Counted from the stretch's first letter, positions 18,877 through 28,874 are shown. The stretch is 64,000 nucleotides of DNA from Sphingomonadales bacterium (GCA_028871475.1 JAGWMZ010000003.1:62001-126000); one strand, 5' to 3'. The notes: a model not told the origin generated them from the letters alone. Made by a program: numbers and translations.

Positions 18877-20387
18877 GCGGTGTCAGATCTCGGTTCGCTG
18901 GGAACAAGGGGAAGGCGGATGATGATGCAGGTTCCCCTGCCATCGCGCCAAGGCGAGGCAAGTTCAATCGCACCACCGGAGGCTTCCACGAAACCGCGGG
19001 CAATGGCAAGCCCCAGTCCTGTTCCGCGTGGTGCACCATCCTCGCGCCGCACGCGGTAAAAACGCTCAAAGACACGCGCCTGCTCGGACAGGGGAATGCC
19101 GACCCCCTCATCGCTGATGGCAATGCGGCACATGTCCCCCTCCTCCTCGCAGCGGATGTTCACCGCGCTGCCAGGCGGACTGTAGAGACAGGCATTCTGC
19201 AGAACATTGGCCAGAACCAGATCGAACAGCGTCGCATCCGCCAGGACTGACACCTCGCCATCGGGCGCCTCCACATGAAATTGATGTGACGGGGCGATCC
19301 GCTTTTGCCGCTCGATGGCATTGCGGGTCATTTCCAGCGCGGGCAACACGCTACGCGACAGGCCGCCCGGCCCTCCTTGCAGGCGCGACATCTGAAGCAG
19401 GTTGGAGGTCAGATGGTTGAGCCTGTCGGATTCCTCGACAATGCCGGTGAGCAGCTCGCGCGAGGTCTCCGGGTCAAAATGCTCGCCATAGGCCAACAGG
19501 CTGGCCGCCGCCGTGTTGATGGCGGTCAGCGGAGAGCGAAGATCATGGCTGACCGAGGAAAGCAGCGCGCTTTTCAGCTCCTCGGCCCGCGCTGCCGCAT
19601 GGGCCTCGGCAAGGCGCGAGGCCAGATGGACCCGCTCGAGCGCCAGCGTCGTCATGCGAGCGAGCGCCAGCATGAAGCCCTGATCCAGCGGAGCGCCATC
19701 AGGCCGTTGAGCGATCAGCACCCCCAGCGTCGACGTGCTGCCCGGCAGCGGAAAAGCCCAGACACCATTACGCGAGATCCATTCCGCGTTCGAGGCTACC
19801 GCCTCCTGCACCAGCGGCACCAGTTGGGGATAGGCATCACCGCCATCCAGCCCCTGCCCTGCCGCATCGTGCAGCGTGGCCATGATGCCCGTCTGGTCGA
19901 TGACGCTGGCGGTCAGTGCGGTTGCCACCTCATGCGTGTTGCGCGCGCGCTGCATCCCGCCACTGGCCTCCAGCAGAGCCTCAAGCTGCACATTGCGCTG
20001 GCGGACCCGGCGCGCCTCATCCTTCAGCCGCCCCGAGAGCAGGCCGGAAATCAGCGCCGAAAGGGTGAAGACCAGCGGCGCTGCCAGATCGTTGGGGTGG
20101 GAATAGGTGATGACCCATTTGGGTTCGGTGATCAGCATGTCGAAGCCGACATCGGCCAGAAGCGCGCTGATGAAGGCGATGCCCAGCCCGTGCAGCGCGC
20201 CATTGACCATGACTGCGGTCACGAAGATGAGGCTGATATAACCTTCCGAAAGGACACCATCGACGCTGACGGCAAGGGCCGATGTCACCGCCAGCAGGGC
20301 AACAGCCCAGAACAGCCGCGTCCAGTCCATCTGGAAGCGATGCTTGAGCATGGCGATCTGTGAAACTGCATTAGGCATTCGCGACAT
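18873..20387 (-). CDS. KdpD-type sensor kinase lacking the N-terminal KdpD/Usp domains
   Basis: 504 residues. Begins with four closely spaced transmembrane helices (about 24-118, DUF4118 as in KdpD), then a GAF-like region (about 145-255) and a histidine kinase core with His281 in SSVSHDLRSPLTAI, an N-box (NVLQNACLYSP) and G boxes (DEGVGIPL, GTGLGLAIA). Full KdpD is about 900 residues and carries cytoplasmic KdpD and Usp domains at its N-terminus; both are missing here. Signal sensing must therefore differ from the E. coli protein. Several in-frame Met codons near the start make the exact start uncertain. Confidence 0.88.
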   Translation of the reverse strand: MSRMPNAVSQIAMLKHRFQMDWTRLFWAVALLAVTSALAVSVDGVLSEGYISLIFVTAVMVNGALHGLGIAFISALLADVGFDMLITEPKWVITYSHPNDLAAPLVFTLSALISGLLSGRLKDEARRVRQRNVQLEALLEASGGMQRARNTHEVATALTASVIDQTGIMATLHDAAGQGLDGGDAYPQLVPLVQEAVASNAEWISRNGVWAFPLPGSTSTLGVLIAQRPDGAPLDQGFMLALARMTTLALERVHLASRLAEAHAAARAEELKSALLSSVSHDLRSPLTAINTAAASLLAYGEHFDPETSRELLTGIVEESDRLNHLTSNLLQMSRLQGGPGGLSRSVLPALEMTRNAIERQKRIAPSHQFHVEAPDGEVSVLADATLFDLVLANVLQNACLYSPPGSAVNIRCEEEGDMCRIAISDEGVGIPLSEQARVFERFYRVRREDGAPRGTGLGLAIARGFVEASGGAIELASPWRDGRGTCIIIRLPLVPSEPRSDTA

Positions 20388-20401
20388 GTTTCAGAAGCAA
20401 C

Positions 20402-20425
20402 GGCGCCGGGCAAGAGCCCGACGCC
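20402..20425 (-). terminator. Hairpin after the MFS gene
   Basis: GGCGCCGGGC and GCCCGACGCC pair (one C-A mismatch) around an AAGA loop, 35 bases past the MFS stop. The T-tract after it on the minus strand is weak, so it may be a processing hairpin rather than an efficient terminator. Confidence 0.45.
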
Positions 20426-20459
20426 GCCGATCCTCAACAATCAATCTGCGTGGCGCTGG

Positions 20460-21836
20460 TTAAAGCGCCAGTGCCAGCGTGGTTGACATCGCGTTGCGCG
20501 TGCCGGCCAGCTCACGGTTGAGCCAGAGCGCCCCCAGCGTCAGGATCGAACCCGACAGCAGATAGAGGCCCGAGGCGACCAGACCATATTCATGCGCCAG
20601 CTTGAGCGCGATGAGCGGAGCGAAGGCCGCACCCACCAGCCAGGCCAGATCGCTGGTCAGGGCCGAACCCGTATAGCGATGCGCCTGCGAGAAGCTGGAG
20701 GCCACCGCACCCGAGCTTTGCCCGAAGGACACGCCCAGCAACGCAAAGCCGGTGACCATGAAGACGATCTCGCCCGCCATGCCGATGCTGAGCATCTGGG
20801 GGCCAAAGCCCGAGAACACCGCTGTGACAACCGCCGAGGAACCCAGCACCACGCGGCGCCCGACCCGATCAGCCAGCGTGCCCGAAGCGATGATCGCCAG
20901 CACGCCGACAACCGCCGCGCAGGTCTCGATCAGCAGGAAGGTCACCGGCTCCTCATTGGTGTAGAGATAGACCCAGGAGAGCGGGAACACCGTGACCATA
21001 TGGAACAGCGCAAAGCTGGCCAGCGGAGCAAAGGCGCCGATGACGATGGTGCGCCATTCGGTGCGCACAGTCTGGGCGGGCGGCTCGGGCTGCAGGTCGC
21101 CTTCTTCGAACAGGCGCTCGAATTCGGGCGTACCGACCAGACGCAGACGGGCAAACAGAGCCACCACATTGATGGCGAAGGCCACGAAGAAGGGAAAACG
21201 CCAGCCCCAGCTCAGAAATTCGGCCTGATCCAGCGTCGAGAGGAAAAAGGCGAACATCGAACTGGCCACAATCAACCCCAGCGGCGCACCAAGCTGCGGG
21301 ATCATCGCATACCAGCCCCGGTTCTCCTTGGGCGCATTGAGTGCGAGCAGCGAGGCCAGGCCATCCCAGCTGCCGCCCAGCGCAAAGCCCTGCCCCAGGC
21401 GCATGAACGCGAGCATGGCAATCGCGGTCGCCCCCTCATCGGCGTAGGATGGCAGGAAGGCCATGGCCGCCGTCGACCCGCCCAGCATGAAGAGCGCCGC
21501 CACCAGCTTGATCGTGCGGCCATAGGCCCGGTCAATCGCCATGAAGACGAAAGAGCCGAGTGGACGCGCAATGAAGGCCAGCGGGAAGATGGCGAAGGAA
21601 TAGATCGTGCCCGTAAAGGCATCTGTAAAAGGGAAGAGCAATTTGGGAAACACCAGCACCGAAGCGATGGCATAGACAAAGAAGTCGAAGAATTCCGATG
21701 TGCGCCCGATGATCACGCCAATGGCGATCTCGCCGGGGGAGACATGGTCGTCACGCGACTCCGGAGCAATACCGAGGCCGGGTGACACGCCAGGAGACGC
21801 AGGCGCGCCCCCCGAAGAAAAGGTGGCGGTGGTCAT
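20460..21836 (-). CDS. MFS transporter, metabolite:H+ symporter type
   Basis: 458 residues, 12 hydrophobic segments. The first cytoplasmic region reads IGRTSEFFDFFVYAIASVLVFP, and the loop 2-3 pattern (ARPLGSFVFMAIDRAYGRT) matches the MHS family of carboxylate and osmolyte symporters, with the repeat in the second half GTLADRVGRRVVL. Substrate cannot be told. Start ATG 21836, downstream of a TATAAT box at 21861-21866 on the minus strand. Divergent from cyoA. Confidence 0.85.
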   Translation of the reverse strand: MTTATFSSGGAPASPGVSPGLGIAPESRDDHVSPGEIAIGVIIGRTSEFFDFFVYAIASVLVFPKLLFPFTDAFTGTIYSFAIFPLAFIARPLGSFVFMAIDRAYGRTIKLVAALFMLGGSTAAMAFLPSYADEGATAIAMLAFMRLGQGFALGGSWDGLASLLALNAPKENRGWYAMIPQLGAPLGLIVASSMFAFFLSTLDQAEFLSWGWRFPFFVAFAINVVALFARLRLVGTPEFERLFEEGDLQPEPPAQTVRTEWRTIVIGAFAPLASFALFHMVTVFPLSWVYLYTNEEPVTFLLIETCAAVVGVLAIIASGTLADRVGRRVVLGSSAVVTAVFSGFGPQMLSIGMAGEIVFMVTGFALLGVSFGQSSGAVASSFSQAHRYTGSALTSDLAWLVGAAFAPLIALKLAHEYGLVASGLYLLSGSILTLGALWLNRELAGTRNAMSTTLALAL

Positions 21837-21860
21837 ATTCAGGCATCCCAATATCTTAGT

Positions 21861-21866
21861 ATTATA
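21861..21866 (-). promoter_or_regulatory. Candidate -10 box of the MFS gene
   Basis: A perfect TATAAT on the minus strand lies 25 bases before the ATG, giving a leader of about 18 bases. No good TTGACA-like box is found at the expected distance, so an activator or an extended contact may be needed. Confidence 0.35.
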
Positions 21867-21956
21867 CACAAGTCTTAGAGAAGCTCGGGGTTCCCGCCCA
21901 AAAATCCCTATGATTTGCGCTAAAATGAAGGCTGCACTAAAAACGCCATGATGACA

Positions 21957-21981
21957 ATCAAATTGATGGGACAAAATGTCC
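21957..21981. promoter_or_regulatory. Two adjacent palindromes upstream of cyoA
   Basis: Two perfect inverted repeats lie side by side: ATCAA-A-TTGAT (21957-21967) and GGACA-AAA-TGTCC (21969-21981). They end 39 bases before the cyoA start and probably sit at or near its promoter. The first resembles an FNR-like half-site pair in the reversed order, so FNR binding is not implied. An AGGAGG at 22000 follows. Confidence 0.5.
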
Positions 21982-22020
21982 TATCGCAGACGCAGCATAG
22001 GAGGCCTACGCGCGCGTTCC

Positions 22021-23202
22021 ATGAGCATGCATCTCCCTCCCCCCCCTCGCCATTGGCGTAAGGCCAGCGCATTGGTCTTGCCGCTGATTTTGTCCGCATG
22101 TCAGTCCGATGTCATGAACCCGGCGGGTGATATCGCAAAGCAGCAGGCCCATCTGGTCGTGGTCGCCACGCTGCTGATGCTGATCATCGTCGTGCCGGTG
22201 ATGGTCCTCATCGCGGTCTTTGCCTTCAAATATCGCGCCGGCGCCAATGCCCGCTATGAGCCCGAGTGGCACCACTCGACTCAGCTTGAGCTGGTGATCT
22301 GGTCGGCCCCGCTGCTCATCATCATCGCGCTCGGCTCGCTCACCTGGGTAACGACCCACCTGCTCGATCCGTTCCGCCCGCTCGATCGCATCAAGGAAGG
22401 CCAGCCCGTCAAGGCCGGCACCAAGCCGCTCGAGATCGAAGTCGTGGCGCTCGACTGGAAATGGCTGTTCATCTACCCCGAACAAGGCGTGGCGAGCATC
22501 AATGAAGTGGCTCTGCCGGTCGATCGGCCGGTGCATTTCTCGATCACCGCCTCCTCGGTGATGAACTCCTTTTATATACCCGCCGTCGCGGGGCAGATCT
22601 ATGCCATGCCCGGCATGACCACCCAGCTCAACGCCGTGGTGAACAAGGCCGGCAGCTATAACGGCTTCTCGGCCAACTACAGCGGCGCGGGCTTCTCGCA
22701 CATGCACTTCACCGCGCTGGGTCTGGCCGGTGGCGATTTCGACAAGTGGGTCGCCAACGCCAAGAGCGCAAGCGACAAGCTGGATGCCGAAACCTATCTC
22801 AAGGTCGAGCAGCCCTCGGGCGTGGAGGCGACCGACCCGGTCCGCCATTTCGCCAATGTTCAAGGTGGCCTGTTTGATCGCATCGTCAACCTCTGCGTCA
22901 CGCCGGGCAAGATGTGCGTCAACCAGATGATGGCTCTGGATGCCAAGGGCGGCGTCGGCAAGGCCGGCACCTTCAATATGGCGCAGCTTACCTACGACAA
23001 AGACGGTCGCCCCAAGGTGACGCCGATCGTCCCCGGCAAGCAGGCGGAGCTGGACAAGGCCTTCGTTCGCGCGCTGTGCGATCCGGCCGCCAAGGTGGCC
23101 GGCCCCGTGCTGCCCGCCGGCCAGCAATCCTCGACGCCTGAGAAGGCACACGCCAAGCAAGAGCTGAGCCTGCTCGCTCCTGCCCGCTCCACCCATTCGT
23201 AA
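22021..23202 (+). CDS. cyoA: Cytochrome bo3 ubiquinol oxidase subunit II
   Basis: 393-residue lipoprotein subunit. Lipobox LSAC at about residue 26, two transmembrane helices (about 45-70 and 88-110), then a cupredoxin-like periplasmic domain ([42 protein letters not shown]) without the CuA cysteines, as in quinol oxidases. It is longer than E. coli CyoA because of a C-terminal extension. The ribosome site AGGAGG lies about 16 bases from ATG 22021, rather far. First gene of cyoABCD-surf1-regBA. Confidence 0.95.
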   Translation: MSMHLPPPPRHWRKASALVLPLILSACQSDVMNPAGDIAKQQAHLVVVATLLMLIIVVPVMVLIAVFAFKYRAGANARYEPEWHHSTQLELVIWSAPLLIIIALGSLTWVTTHLLDPFRPLDRIKEGQPVKAGTKPLEIEVVALDWKWLFIYPEQGVASINEVALPVDRPVHFSITASSVMNSFYIPAVAGQIYAMPGMTTQLNAVVNKAGSYNGFSANYSGAGFSHMHFTALGLAGGDFDKWVANAKSASDKLDAETYLKVEQPSGVEATDPVRHFANVQGGLFDRIVNLCVTPGKMCVNQMMALDAKGGVGKAGTFNMAQLTYDKDGRPKVTPIVPGKQAELDKAFVRALCDPAAKVAGPVLPAGQQSSTPEKAHAKQELSLLAPARSTHS

Positions 23203-23213
23203 CGGCGACAACC

Positions 23214-25247
23214 ATGCTGATAGAACCCTCAACCCATTCGCACTGGACACCGCTCCTGGGCCGACTAGGCCTTGACGCGCTGCCCACCGAGCCGATCGTC
23301 ATGATCACATTCGTCGGCGTCGCCCTTGGCGGCATCGCGCTGGTGGCGGCCCTCACCTATTTCAAGCTCTGGGGCTATCTCTGGAAGGAATGGTTCACCA
23401 GCGTCGATCACAAGAAGATCGGCGTCATGTACATGGTCCTGGGCCTTGTCATGTTCCTGCGCGGCTTTGCCGACGCGCTGATGATCCGCTCACAGCAGGC
23501 CCTCGCCTTCAACGGGTCCGACGGTTATCTCAACTCTCACCACTTTGATCAGGTGTTCACCGCGCACGGCGTCATCATGATCTTCTTCGTGGCCATGCCG
23601 TTTGTGACGGGCCTGATGAACTATGTGGTGCCACTGCAGATCGGCGCGCGCGACGTGTCCTTCCCCTTCCTGAACAATTTCTCGTTCTGGATGACGGTGG
23701 GCGGCGCGGTGCTGGTCATGGCCTCGCTGTTCATCGGCGAATTCGCCCGTACCGGCTGGCTGGCCTATCCGCCACTTTCCGAACTGGCCTACAGCCCTGA
23801 TGTCGGTGTCGACTATTATATCTGGTCGCTGCAGGTCGCTGGTGTCGGCACGACACTTTCGGGCGTCAACCTGATCGCCACGATCCTCAAGCTGCGTGCC
23901 CCCGGCATGAAGCTGATGCGCATGCCCGTCTTCACCTGGACGGCGCTGGTGACGAACATCCTGATCGTTGCCGTTTTCCCGGTGCTGACCGTCGTTCTGG
24001 CCCTGCTGGGTCTGGACCGCACCATCCACACCAACTTCTTCACCAATGACTTCGGCGGCTCGCCGATGCTCTATGTCAACCTGATCTGGATCTGGGGCCA
24101 CCCCGAGGTCTATATCCTCATCCTGCCAATCTTCGGCGTCTTCTCCGAAATCACCGCGACCTTCTGCGGCAAGCGCCTCTTTGGCTACACCTCGATGGTC
24201 TATGCCACCGCGGTGATCGGCATTCTCTCCTACCTCGTCTGGCTGCACCACTTCTTCACCATGGGTTCGGGCGCCTCGGTCAACAGCTTCTTCGGCATCA
24301 CCACCATGGTGATCTCGATCCCCACGGGCGCCAAGCTGTTCAACTGGCTCTTCACAATGTATCGTGGCCGCATCCGCTATGACCTGCCCATGATGTGGAC
24401 GGTCGCCTTCATGCTCACCTTCACCATCGGCGGCATGACCGGCGTGATGATGGCTGTGCCTGCTGCCGACTTCGTGCTGCACAACTCGGTGTTCCTCATC
24501 GCCCACTTCCACAACGTCATCATTGGCGGCGTGGTGTTCGGCGTGTTCGCCGCCATCAACTACTGGTGGCCCAAGGCCTTCGGCTTCAAGCTGAACGTGT
24601 TCTGGGGCAAGGTGCAGTTCTGGTGCTGGGTCGTCGGCTTCTGGCTGGCCTTCACGCCGCTCTACATGCTGGGCCTGATGGGCGTGACGCGCCGAATGCG
24701 CGTGTTCGATGCCTCCTATGACCCGCTGCGCGTCTACTACATCGTGGCCATGCTGGGCGCGCTGCTGATTGCCGCCGGCATCGGCGCCATGCTCCTCCAG
24801 TTCGCCATCTCGATCTGGAAGCGTGAGGAATACAAGGACGAGAGCGGTGACCCGTGGCATGGCCGTACTCTGGAGTGGGCAACCTCCTCGCCTCCGCCGG
24901 AATACAACTTCGCCTTCACGCCCGTCATCCACGATCTGGACGCCTGGGCCGACATGAAGAAGGCCGGCGTGCCCCGCCCCGTCTCGGGCTTCAAGGACAT
25001 CCACATGCCTCGCTCGACCTGGGCTGGCATCGTCCTTGCCGGGATGGCGACCCTGACCGGCTTCGCGCTGATCTGGCAGGTCTGGTGGCTGGCCATCGTT
25101 GGCCTGGTATCGATCATCGGCACCGCCATCTTCCACACCTTCAACTATGACCGCAGTTATCACATCCACGCCGAGCATATCGCCGAGGTGGAAGCTGCCC
25201 GCACCGCGCAGCTGGCTGCCGTTGCCAACAAAGGAGCCGCCGCATGA
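23214..25247 (+). CDS. cyoB: Cytochrome bo3 ubiquinol oxidase subunit I
   Basis: 677-residue haem-copper oxidase core. The low-spin haem His is in [11 protein letters not shown], the Cu-B His and the cross-linked His-Tyr in [12 protein letters not shown], the Cu-B His pair in WLHHFFTMG, and the haem o3/b ligands in [10 protein letters not shown]. About 15 transmembrane segments. The KxGxMYxxLG-type start ([16 protein letters not shown]) is typical. It reduces oxygen with ubiquinol and pumps protons at the inner membrane. Confidence 0.98.
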   Translation: MLIEPSTHSHWTPLLGRLGLDALPTEPIVMITFVGVALGGIALVAALTYFKLWGYLWKEWFTSVDHKKIGVMYMVLGLVMFLRGFADALMIRSQQALAFNGSDGYLNSHHFDQVFTAHGVIMIFFVAMPFVTGLMNYVVPLQIGARDVSFPFLNNFSFWMTVGGAVLVMASLFIGEFARTGWLAYPPLSELAYSPDVGVDYYIWSLQVAGVGTTLSGVNLIATILKLRAPGMKLMRMPVFTWTALVTNILIVAVFPVLTVVLALLGLDRTIHTNFFTNDFGGSPMLYVNLIWIWGHPEVYILILPIFGVFSEITATFCGKRLFGYTSMVYATAVIGILSYLVWLHHFFTMGSGASVNSFFGITTMVISIPTGAKLFNWLFTMYRGRIRYDLPMMWTVAFMLTFTIGGMTGVMMAVPAADFVLHNSVFLIAHFHNVIIGGVVFGVFAAINYWWPKAFGFKLNVFWGKVQFWCWVVGFWLAFTPLYMLGLMGVTRRMRVFDASYDPLRVYYIVAMLGALLIAAGIGAMLLQFAISIWKREEYKDESGDPWHGRTLEWATSSPPPEYNFAFTPVIHDLDAWADMKKAGVPRPVSGFKDIHMPRSTWAGIVLAGMATLTGFALIWQVWWLAIVGLVSIIGTAIFHTFNYDRSYHIHAEHIAEVEAARTAQLAAVANKGAAA

Positions 25248-25891
25248 GCAGCCCCGCAACCACGCCCCCAAGTGCAGGAACGCCGGGCGACCTGACCGCC
25301 GCCTATTATGACCTGAACGAACACGCCCATCCGGACGGTTACAGCACGGGCCTCGGCTTCTGGCTGTATCTGATGAGCGACTGCCTCATCTTTGCCATGC
25401 TCTTCGCCACCTTCGGCGTTCTGGGTGGCAATTATGCCGGCGGCGAAGGCCCCAAGGATCTCTTCAACCTCAAGCTCGTCGCGGTGAACACCTCGATGCT
25501 GCTCTTCAGCTCGATCACCTATGGCTTTGCCATGATCTCGATGCAGGGCCGCAACAAGGGCGCGACGCTGGGCTGGCTGTTCATCACGCTGCTGTTTGGC
25601 CTGGCCTTCCTCAGCATCGAAATGTTCGAGTTCCACGAGCTGATCGCCGAAGGCAATGGCCCGCAGCGCAGCGCCTTCCTCTCCAGCTTCTTCACGCTGG
25701 TAGGCACGCACGGGCTGCACGTGACCTTCGGCAGCATCTGGCTGGTGACGCTGATGGTGCAGGTGGGCCGCTTTGGCCTCACCGCCGCCAACCAGCGCCG
25801 CCTGCAGTGCCTGTCGCTGTTCTGGCACTTCCTTGACGTCGTGTGGATCGGCGTTTTCACCTTTGTCTATCTGATGGGGACGCTGCGCTGA
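25244..25891 (+). CDS. cyoC: Cytochrome bo3 ubiquinol oxidase subunit III
   Basis: 215 residues, five transmembrane helices typical of CyoC ([21 protein letters not shown], then [31 protein letters not shown] split across helices, and [18 protein letters not shown]). The conserved THGLHV and WHFLDVVW motifs identify subunit III. Overlaps cyoB by 4 bases and cyoD by 1 base (TGATG). Confidence 0.96.
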   Translation: MSSPATTPPSAGTPGDLTAAYYDLNEHAHPDGYSTGLGFWLYLMSDCLIFAMLFATFGVLGGNYAGGEGPKDLFNLKLVAVNTSMLLFSSITYGFAMISMQGRNKGATLGWLFITLLFGLAFLSIEMFEFHELIAEGNGPQRSAFLSSFFTLVGTHGLHVTFGSIWLVTLMVQVGRFGLTAANQRRLQCLSLFWHFLDVVWIGVFTFVYLMGTLR

Positions 25892-26262
25892 TGGCTGACC
25901 ATGCACACCATGACGACCATGGTCACGACTCGGGCTTCCACGCCTCGATGAAGGACTATGTGATCGGTTTCGTCCTGTCGGTGATCCTCACCGCCATTCC
26001 CTTCTGGCTGGTCATGACCGGGGCGCTGCACAGCGCCTCGGCCACCGGGCTGGTCATCATGGGCTTTGCCGCCGTGCAGATCGTGGTCCACATGGTCTAC
26101 TTCCTGCACATGAGCCCCCGGGTCGAGGGCGGGCAGAACCTGCTCGCGCTGATCTTCACCATCATCCTGGTCGGGATCGTGCTGTCGGGCTCGCTCTGGG
26201 TCATGTATCACATGAACCAGAACATGATGCCCATGCCCGCCACCATGGAAGGCATGGGTTGA
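25891..26262 (+). CDS. cyoD: Cytochrome bo3 ubiquinol oxidase subunit IV
   Basis: 123 residues with a His-rich head ([17 protein letters not shown]) and three transmembrane helices (about 30-50, 57-80 and 93-113). The KDYVIGFVLSVILTAIPFW and VHMVYFLHM stretches are typical of CyoD, which assists assembly of subunit I. The head may be a metal-binding or simply flexible region. The start at 25891 overlaps the cyoC stop. Confidence 0.95.
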   Translation: MADHAHHDDHGHDSGFHASMKDYVIGFVLSVILTAIPFWLVMTGALHSASATGLVIMGFAAVQIVVHMVYFLHMSPRVEGGQNLLALIFTIILVGIVLSGSLWVMYHMNQNMMPMPATMEGMG

Positions 26263-27002
26263 TCCCGGCCACCGAGGGTAACGCAGGGGGGCGGCGCCAG
26301 CTTTTGCTGGTGGCCGCCCTTCTGGCGTTTGCGGCCCTGTTCGTCGGGCTTGGCGTCTGGCAGGTCAAACGCCTCGCCTGGAAGGAAGCCCTGATCGCGC
26401 GGGTCAATGCCGGCCTTTCGGCCCTGCCTGTTCGGGTGGAAAGCCTGCCGCGCGGCATCACCATGGCGCAGGCCAAGGGGATGGAGTACCGCCGCCTCTC
26501 GCTCCACGGCAACTGGATCGTCGGTGACACCGAACTGGTCGCGGGCCCCTCTTCGCTGGGCACGGGCTATTGGGCGGTGACCCCGCTGCGGATGGGTGAC
26601 GGAGAGATTGTCTATGTCAACCGCGGCTTCGTGCCGATGGGGACCAAACGCGGCGCGGTGATCGCCCTCACCCCCACAGCGCCGGTCGATGTGGTGGGGC
26701 TGATGCGGGTGAGCGAGCCGGGCGGCAGCTTCATGCGCCCCAATCGTCCGGAAGCTGATCTGTGGACCTCGCGCGATATTGTCGCTCTGGCGCAAAGGCA
26801 CCATCTGTCGGCCCAGACCGGATGGTTCATTGATGCACAGGCGGTCAGCGGCATGAACAAAGAGCTGCTGGCCAAACAGCCGGTCGCCGGGCTAACGGTG
26901 GTCAGCTTTCCCAACAATCATCTCGGCTATGCGATCACCTGGTTCACTCTTGCCCTGCTCTGCCTTGGCGCCATCTTCGTGGTGCGACGTTACCGCGCCT
27001 GA
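26259..27002 (+). CDS. SURF1 family oxidase assembly protein
   Basis: 247 residues with the SURF1 layout: an N-terminal membrane helix (about 14-34, LLLVAALLAFAALFVGLGVWQ), the conserved VWQVKRLAWKEALI, then EYRRLSLHG, VNRGFVP and a C-terminal helix ending in NHLGYAITWFTLALLCLG. Helps insert haem into haem-copper oxidases, fitting its place directly after cyoD. The start is TTG overlapping the cyoD stop (TTGA), an unusual codon but the only one giving the full N-terminus. No cyoE haem O synthase is present here. Confidence 0.9.
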   Translation: MIPATEGNAGGRRQLLLVAALLAFAALFVGLGVWQVKRLAWKEALIARVNAGLSALPVRVESLPRGITMAQAKGMEYRRLSLHGNWIVGDTELVAGPSSLGTGYWAVTPLRMGDGEIVYVNRGFVPMGTKRGAVIALTPTAPVDVVGLMRVSEPGGSFMRPNRPEADLWTSRDIVALAQRHHLSAQTGWFIDAQAVSGMNKELLAKQPVAGLTVVSFPNNHLGYAITWFTLALLCLGAIFVVRRYRA

Positions 27003-27011
27003 GGCCGACGC

Positions 27012-28304
27012 ATGAGCCGGGGACAGGGTTGGCCCATCGCGCCAGCTTCCAAGCGCAACATGATGCTGCTCATCCAGTTGCGCTGGCTGGCGGTGCTGGG
27101 GCAACTGGCCACGATCTGGTTCACCGCCGCCGTGCTGCATGTGCATCTGCCGGTGTTCCAGATGATGGTCGTGCTGGTGGCGCTGGCGCTGGTCAATCTG
27201 GTAACCCTGGTGCTCAGCATCGGGCGGCGCGGCTTTTCCTATATCGAGCTGCTGGGCGTGCTGATGCTCGATGTCTCGGCGCTGGCCTGGCAGCTTTACC
27301 AGACGGGCGGCGGCACCAACCCCTTCGTCTTTCTCTTCCTGCTCCAGATCGTTATCGGCGCCATTCTGCTGCCGCCCCGCTGGAGCTGGATCATCGCGCT
27401 GCTGGCGGCCTGCGATGCCACCTTCCTCACCTTCTGGTTCGAGCCACTCACCCTGCCCAGCGCCTATGATGGCGTCCACTTTCAGCTCTACCTCATAGGC
27501 AGCCTGATCTGCTTTCTGCTGATCGCGTCGCTGCTGGTCATCTTCGTCGTGCGCATCGACCGCAACCGAAGGGCCAGCGACGCCGCGCTGGCGGCCCTGC
27601 GCCAACAGGCCGCCGAGGAGGACCATATCGTGCGACTGGGCCTGTTGGCCAGCGGCGCGGCACATGAGCTGGGCACGCCGCTGGCCAGCATGTCGGTCAT
27701 TCTGGGCGACTGGATGCACCATCCCACCTTCGCGACGGATGCCGAGCTGAGCGAGGATGTTGCCCTGATGCAGGCCGAGCTCAAACGCTGCAAGGCGATC
27801 CTGTCGGGCATTCTCATTTCCGGCGGCGAGATCAGGGGAGAAAACCCGCAGGTGACTTCGGTGCGCGGCTTCCTCACCGAAGTCGTGGAGGACTGGCGCG
27901 CGCGCAGCATCTGCCCGATCAGCTTTACCGATGAATTCGGCGAGGATGTCGACATCGTCTCCGACCCGGCGCTGCGACAGGTGGTCGGCAACATCATCGA
28001 CAATGCCATCGAGGCCTCGCCCCAGGGCATCACCATCAGCGCGCGACGTGAAACCGGCGCGCTGGTCCTGACCGTCATCGATCAAGGCCCAGGCTTTGAC
28101 GAGGACATCCTCTCGCAGATCGGCAAGCCCTATGCCTCGAACAAGGGACGCCCCGGCGGTGGGCTGGGCCTGTTCCTCGTCGTCAATGTGGCGCGCAAGC
28201 TGGGCGGACGGCTCAACATCACCAACCTGCCCGAGGGCGGGGCGCAGGTTGACCTGAGGATACCATTGTCGGCGCTGGCCTTTCAGGGCAAAGCGAAAGG
28301 ATGA
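27012..28304 (+). CDS. regB: Redox sensor kinase RegB/PrrB/ActS family
   Basis: 430 residues: six transmembrane helices in the first ~180 residues, then a kinase core. The quinone-binding box GGGTNPF lies at 99-105 between helices, as in RegB/PrrB. The phospho-accepting His218 is in AHELGTPLASM, and a Cys at 260 in ELKRCKAIL is 42 residues later, at about the distance of the redox-active Cys265 of Rhodobacter RegB from its His. G boxes DQGPGFDEDIL and GGGLGLFLV follow. Located directly behind the quinol oxidase genes, it probably monitors the quinone pool. Confidence 0.93.
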   Translation: MSRGQGWPIAPASKRNMMLLIQLRWLAVLGQLATIWFTAAVLHVHLPVFQMMVVLVALALVNLVTLVLSIGRRGFSYIELLGVLMLDVSALAWQLYQTGGGTNPFVFLFLLQIVIGAILLPPRWSWIIALLAACDATFLTFWFEPLTLPSAYDGVHFQLYLIGSLICFLLIASLLVIFVVRIDRNRRASDAALAALRQQAAEEDHIVRLGLLASGAAHELGTPLASMSVILGDWMHHPTFATDAELSEDVALMQAELKRCKAILSGILISGGEIRGENPQVTSVRGFLTEVVEDWRARSICPISFTDEFGEDVDIVSDPALRQVVGNIIDNAIEASPQGITISARRETGALVLTVIDQGPGFDEDILSQIGKPYASNKGRPGGGLGLFLVVNVARKLGGRLNITNLPEGGAQVDLRIPLSALAFQGKAKG

Positions 28305-28843
28305 GTGAAACGGATCCCCAGCCGACCCTCGTCATCGTGGAGGACGACCCCGCCTTTGGCCGCACTCTGCGTCGTTCCTTCGAGCGGCGTGGCTATGAGG
28401 TGCATCTGGCCACCAGCCCGGAGGAACTCGAAACGATGCTGGGCAAGGTGCGGCTGGATTATGCCGTGGTTGACCTGAAGCTGGGCACGGCGTCAGGCCT
28501 CACCTGCGTGCAGATGCTGGCCCAGCATGATCCGGCCACCTGCATCGTGGTGCTCACCGGCTTTGCCAGCATCGGCACGGCGGTCGAGGCGATCAAGCTG
28601 GGCGCGGCGCATTATCTGGCCAAGCCCGCCAACACCGACGACATCGAGGAGGCCTTCGCCAAGCGCGAGGGCAACCCCGAAGTGCCGGTGGAAGGCCGCA
28701 AGACCTCGATCAAAACGGTCGAGTGGGAATATATCCACGCGACGCTGGCCGAATGCGATTTCAACATCTCCGAAGCCGCACGAAGACTGGGCATGCATCG
28801 CCGCACCCTTGCCCGCAAGCTGGAGAAGCGACAGTTGAAATAA
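28301..28843 (+). CDS. regA: Redox response regulator RegA/PrrA/ActR family
   Basis: 180 residues, the compact RegA form: receiver domain with acceptor Asp58 (YAVVDLKLGTASGL) and Lys in LAKPANTDDI, a short linker, and a Fis-type helix-turn-helix at the C-terminus (DFNISEAARRLGMHRRTLARKL). It overlaps regB by 4 bases. RegA regulators control respiration, photosynthesis and other redox processes in alphaproteobacteria; autoregulation of the cyo operon is a natural guess. Confidence 0.93.
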   Translation: MSETDPQPTLVIVEDDPAFGRTLRRSFERRGYEVHLATSPEELETMLGKVRLDYAVVDLKLGTASGLTCVQMLAQHDPATCIVVLTGFASIGTAVEAIKLGAAHYLAKPANTDDIEEAFAKREGNPEVPVEGRKTSIKTVEWEYIHATLAECDFNISEAARRLGMHRRTLARKLEKRQLK

Positions 28844-28867
28844 GGGGCGCAATGGATTGGCGCCCCT
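28843..28867. terminator. Hairpin between convergent regA and phosphohexomutase gene
   Basis: AGGGGCGC pairs perfectly with GCGCCCCT around a 9-base loop. On the minus strand the stem is followed by TTATTTC, so it suits the phosphohexomutase transcript better than regA. Confidence 0.65.
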
Positions 28868-28874
28868 CGCGCCG

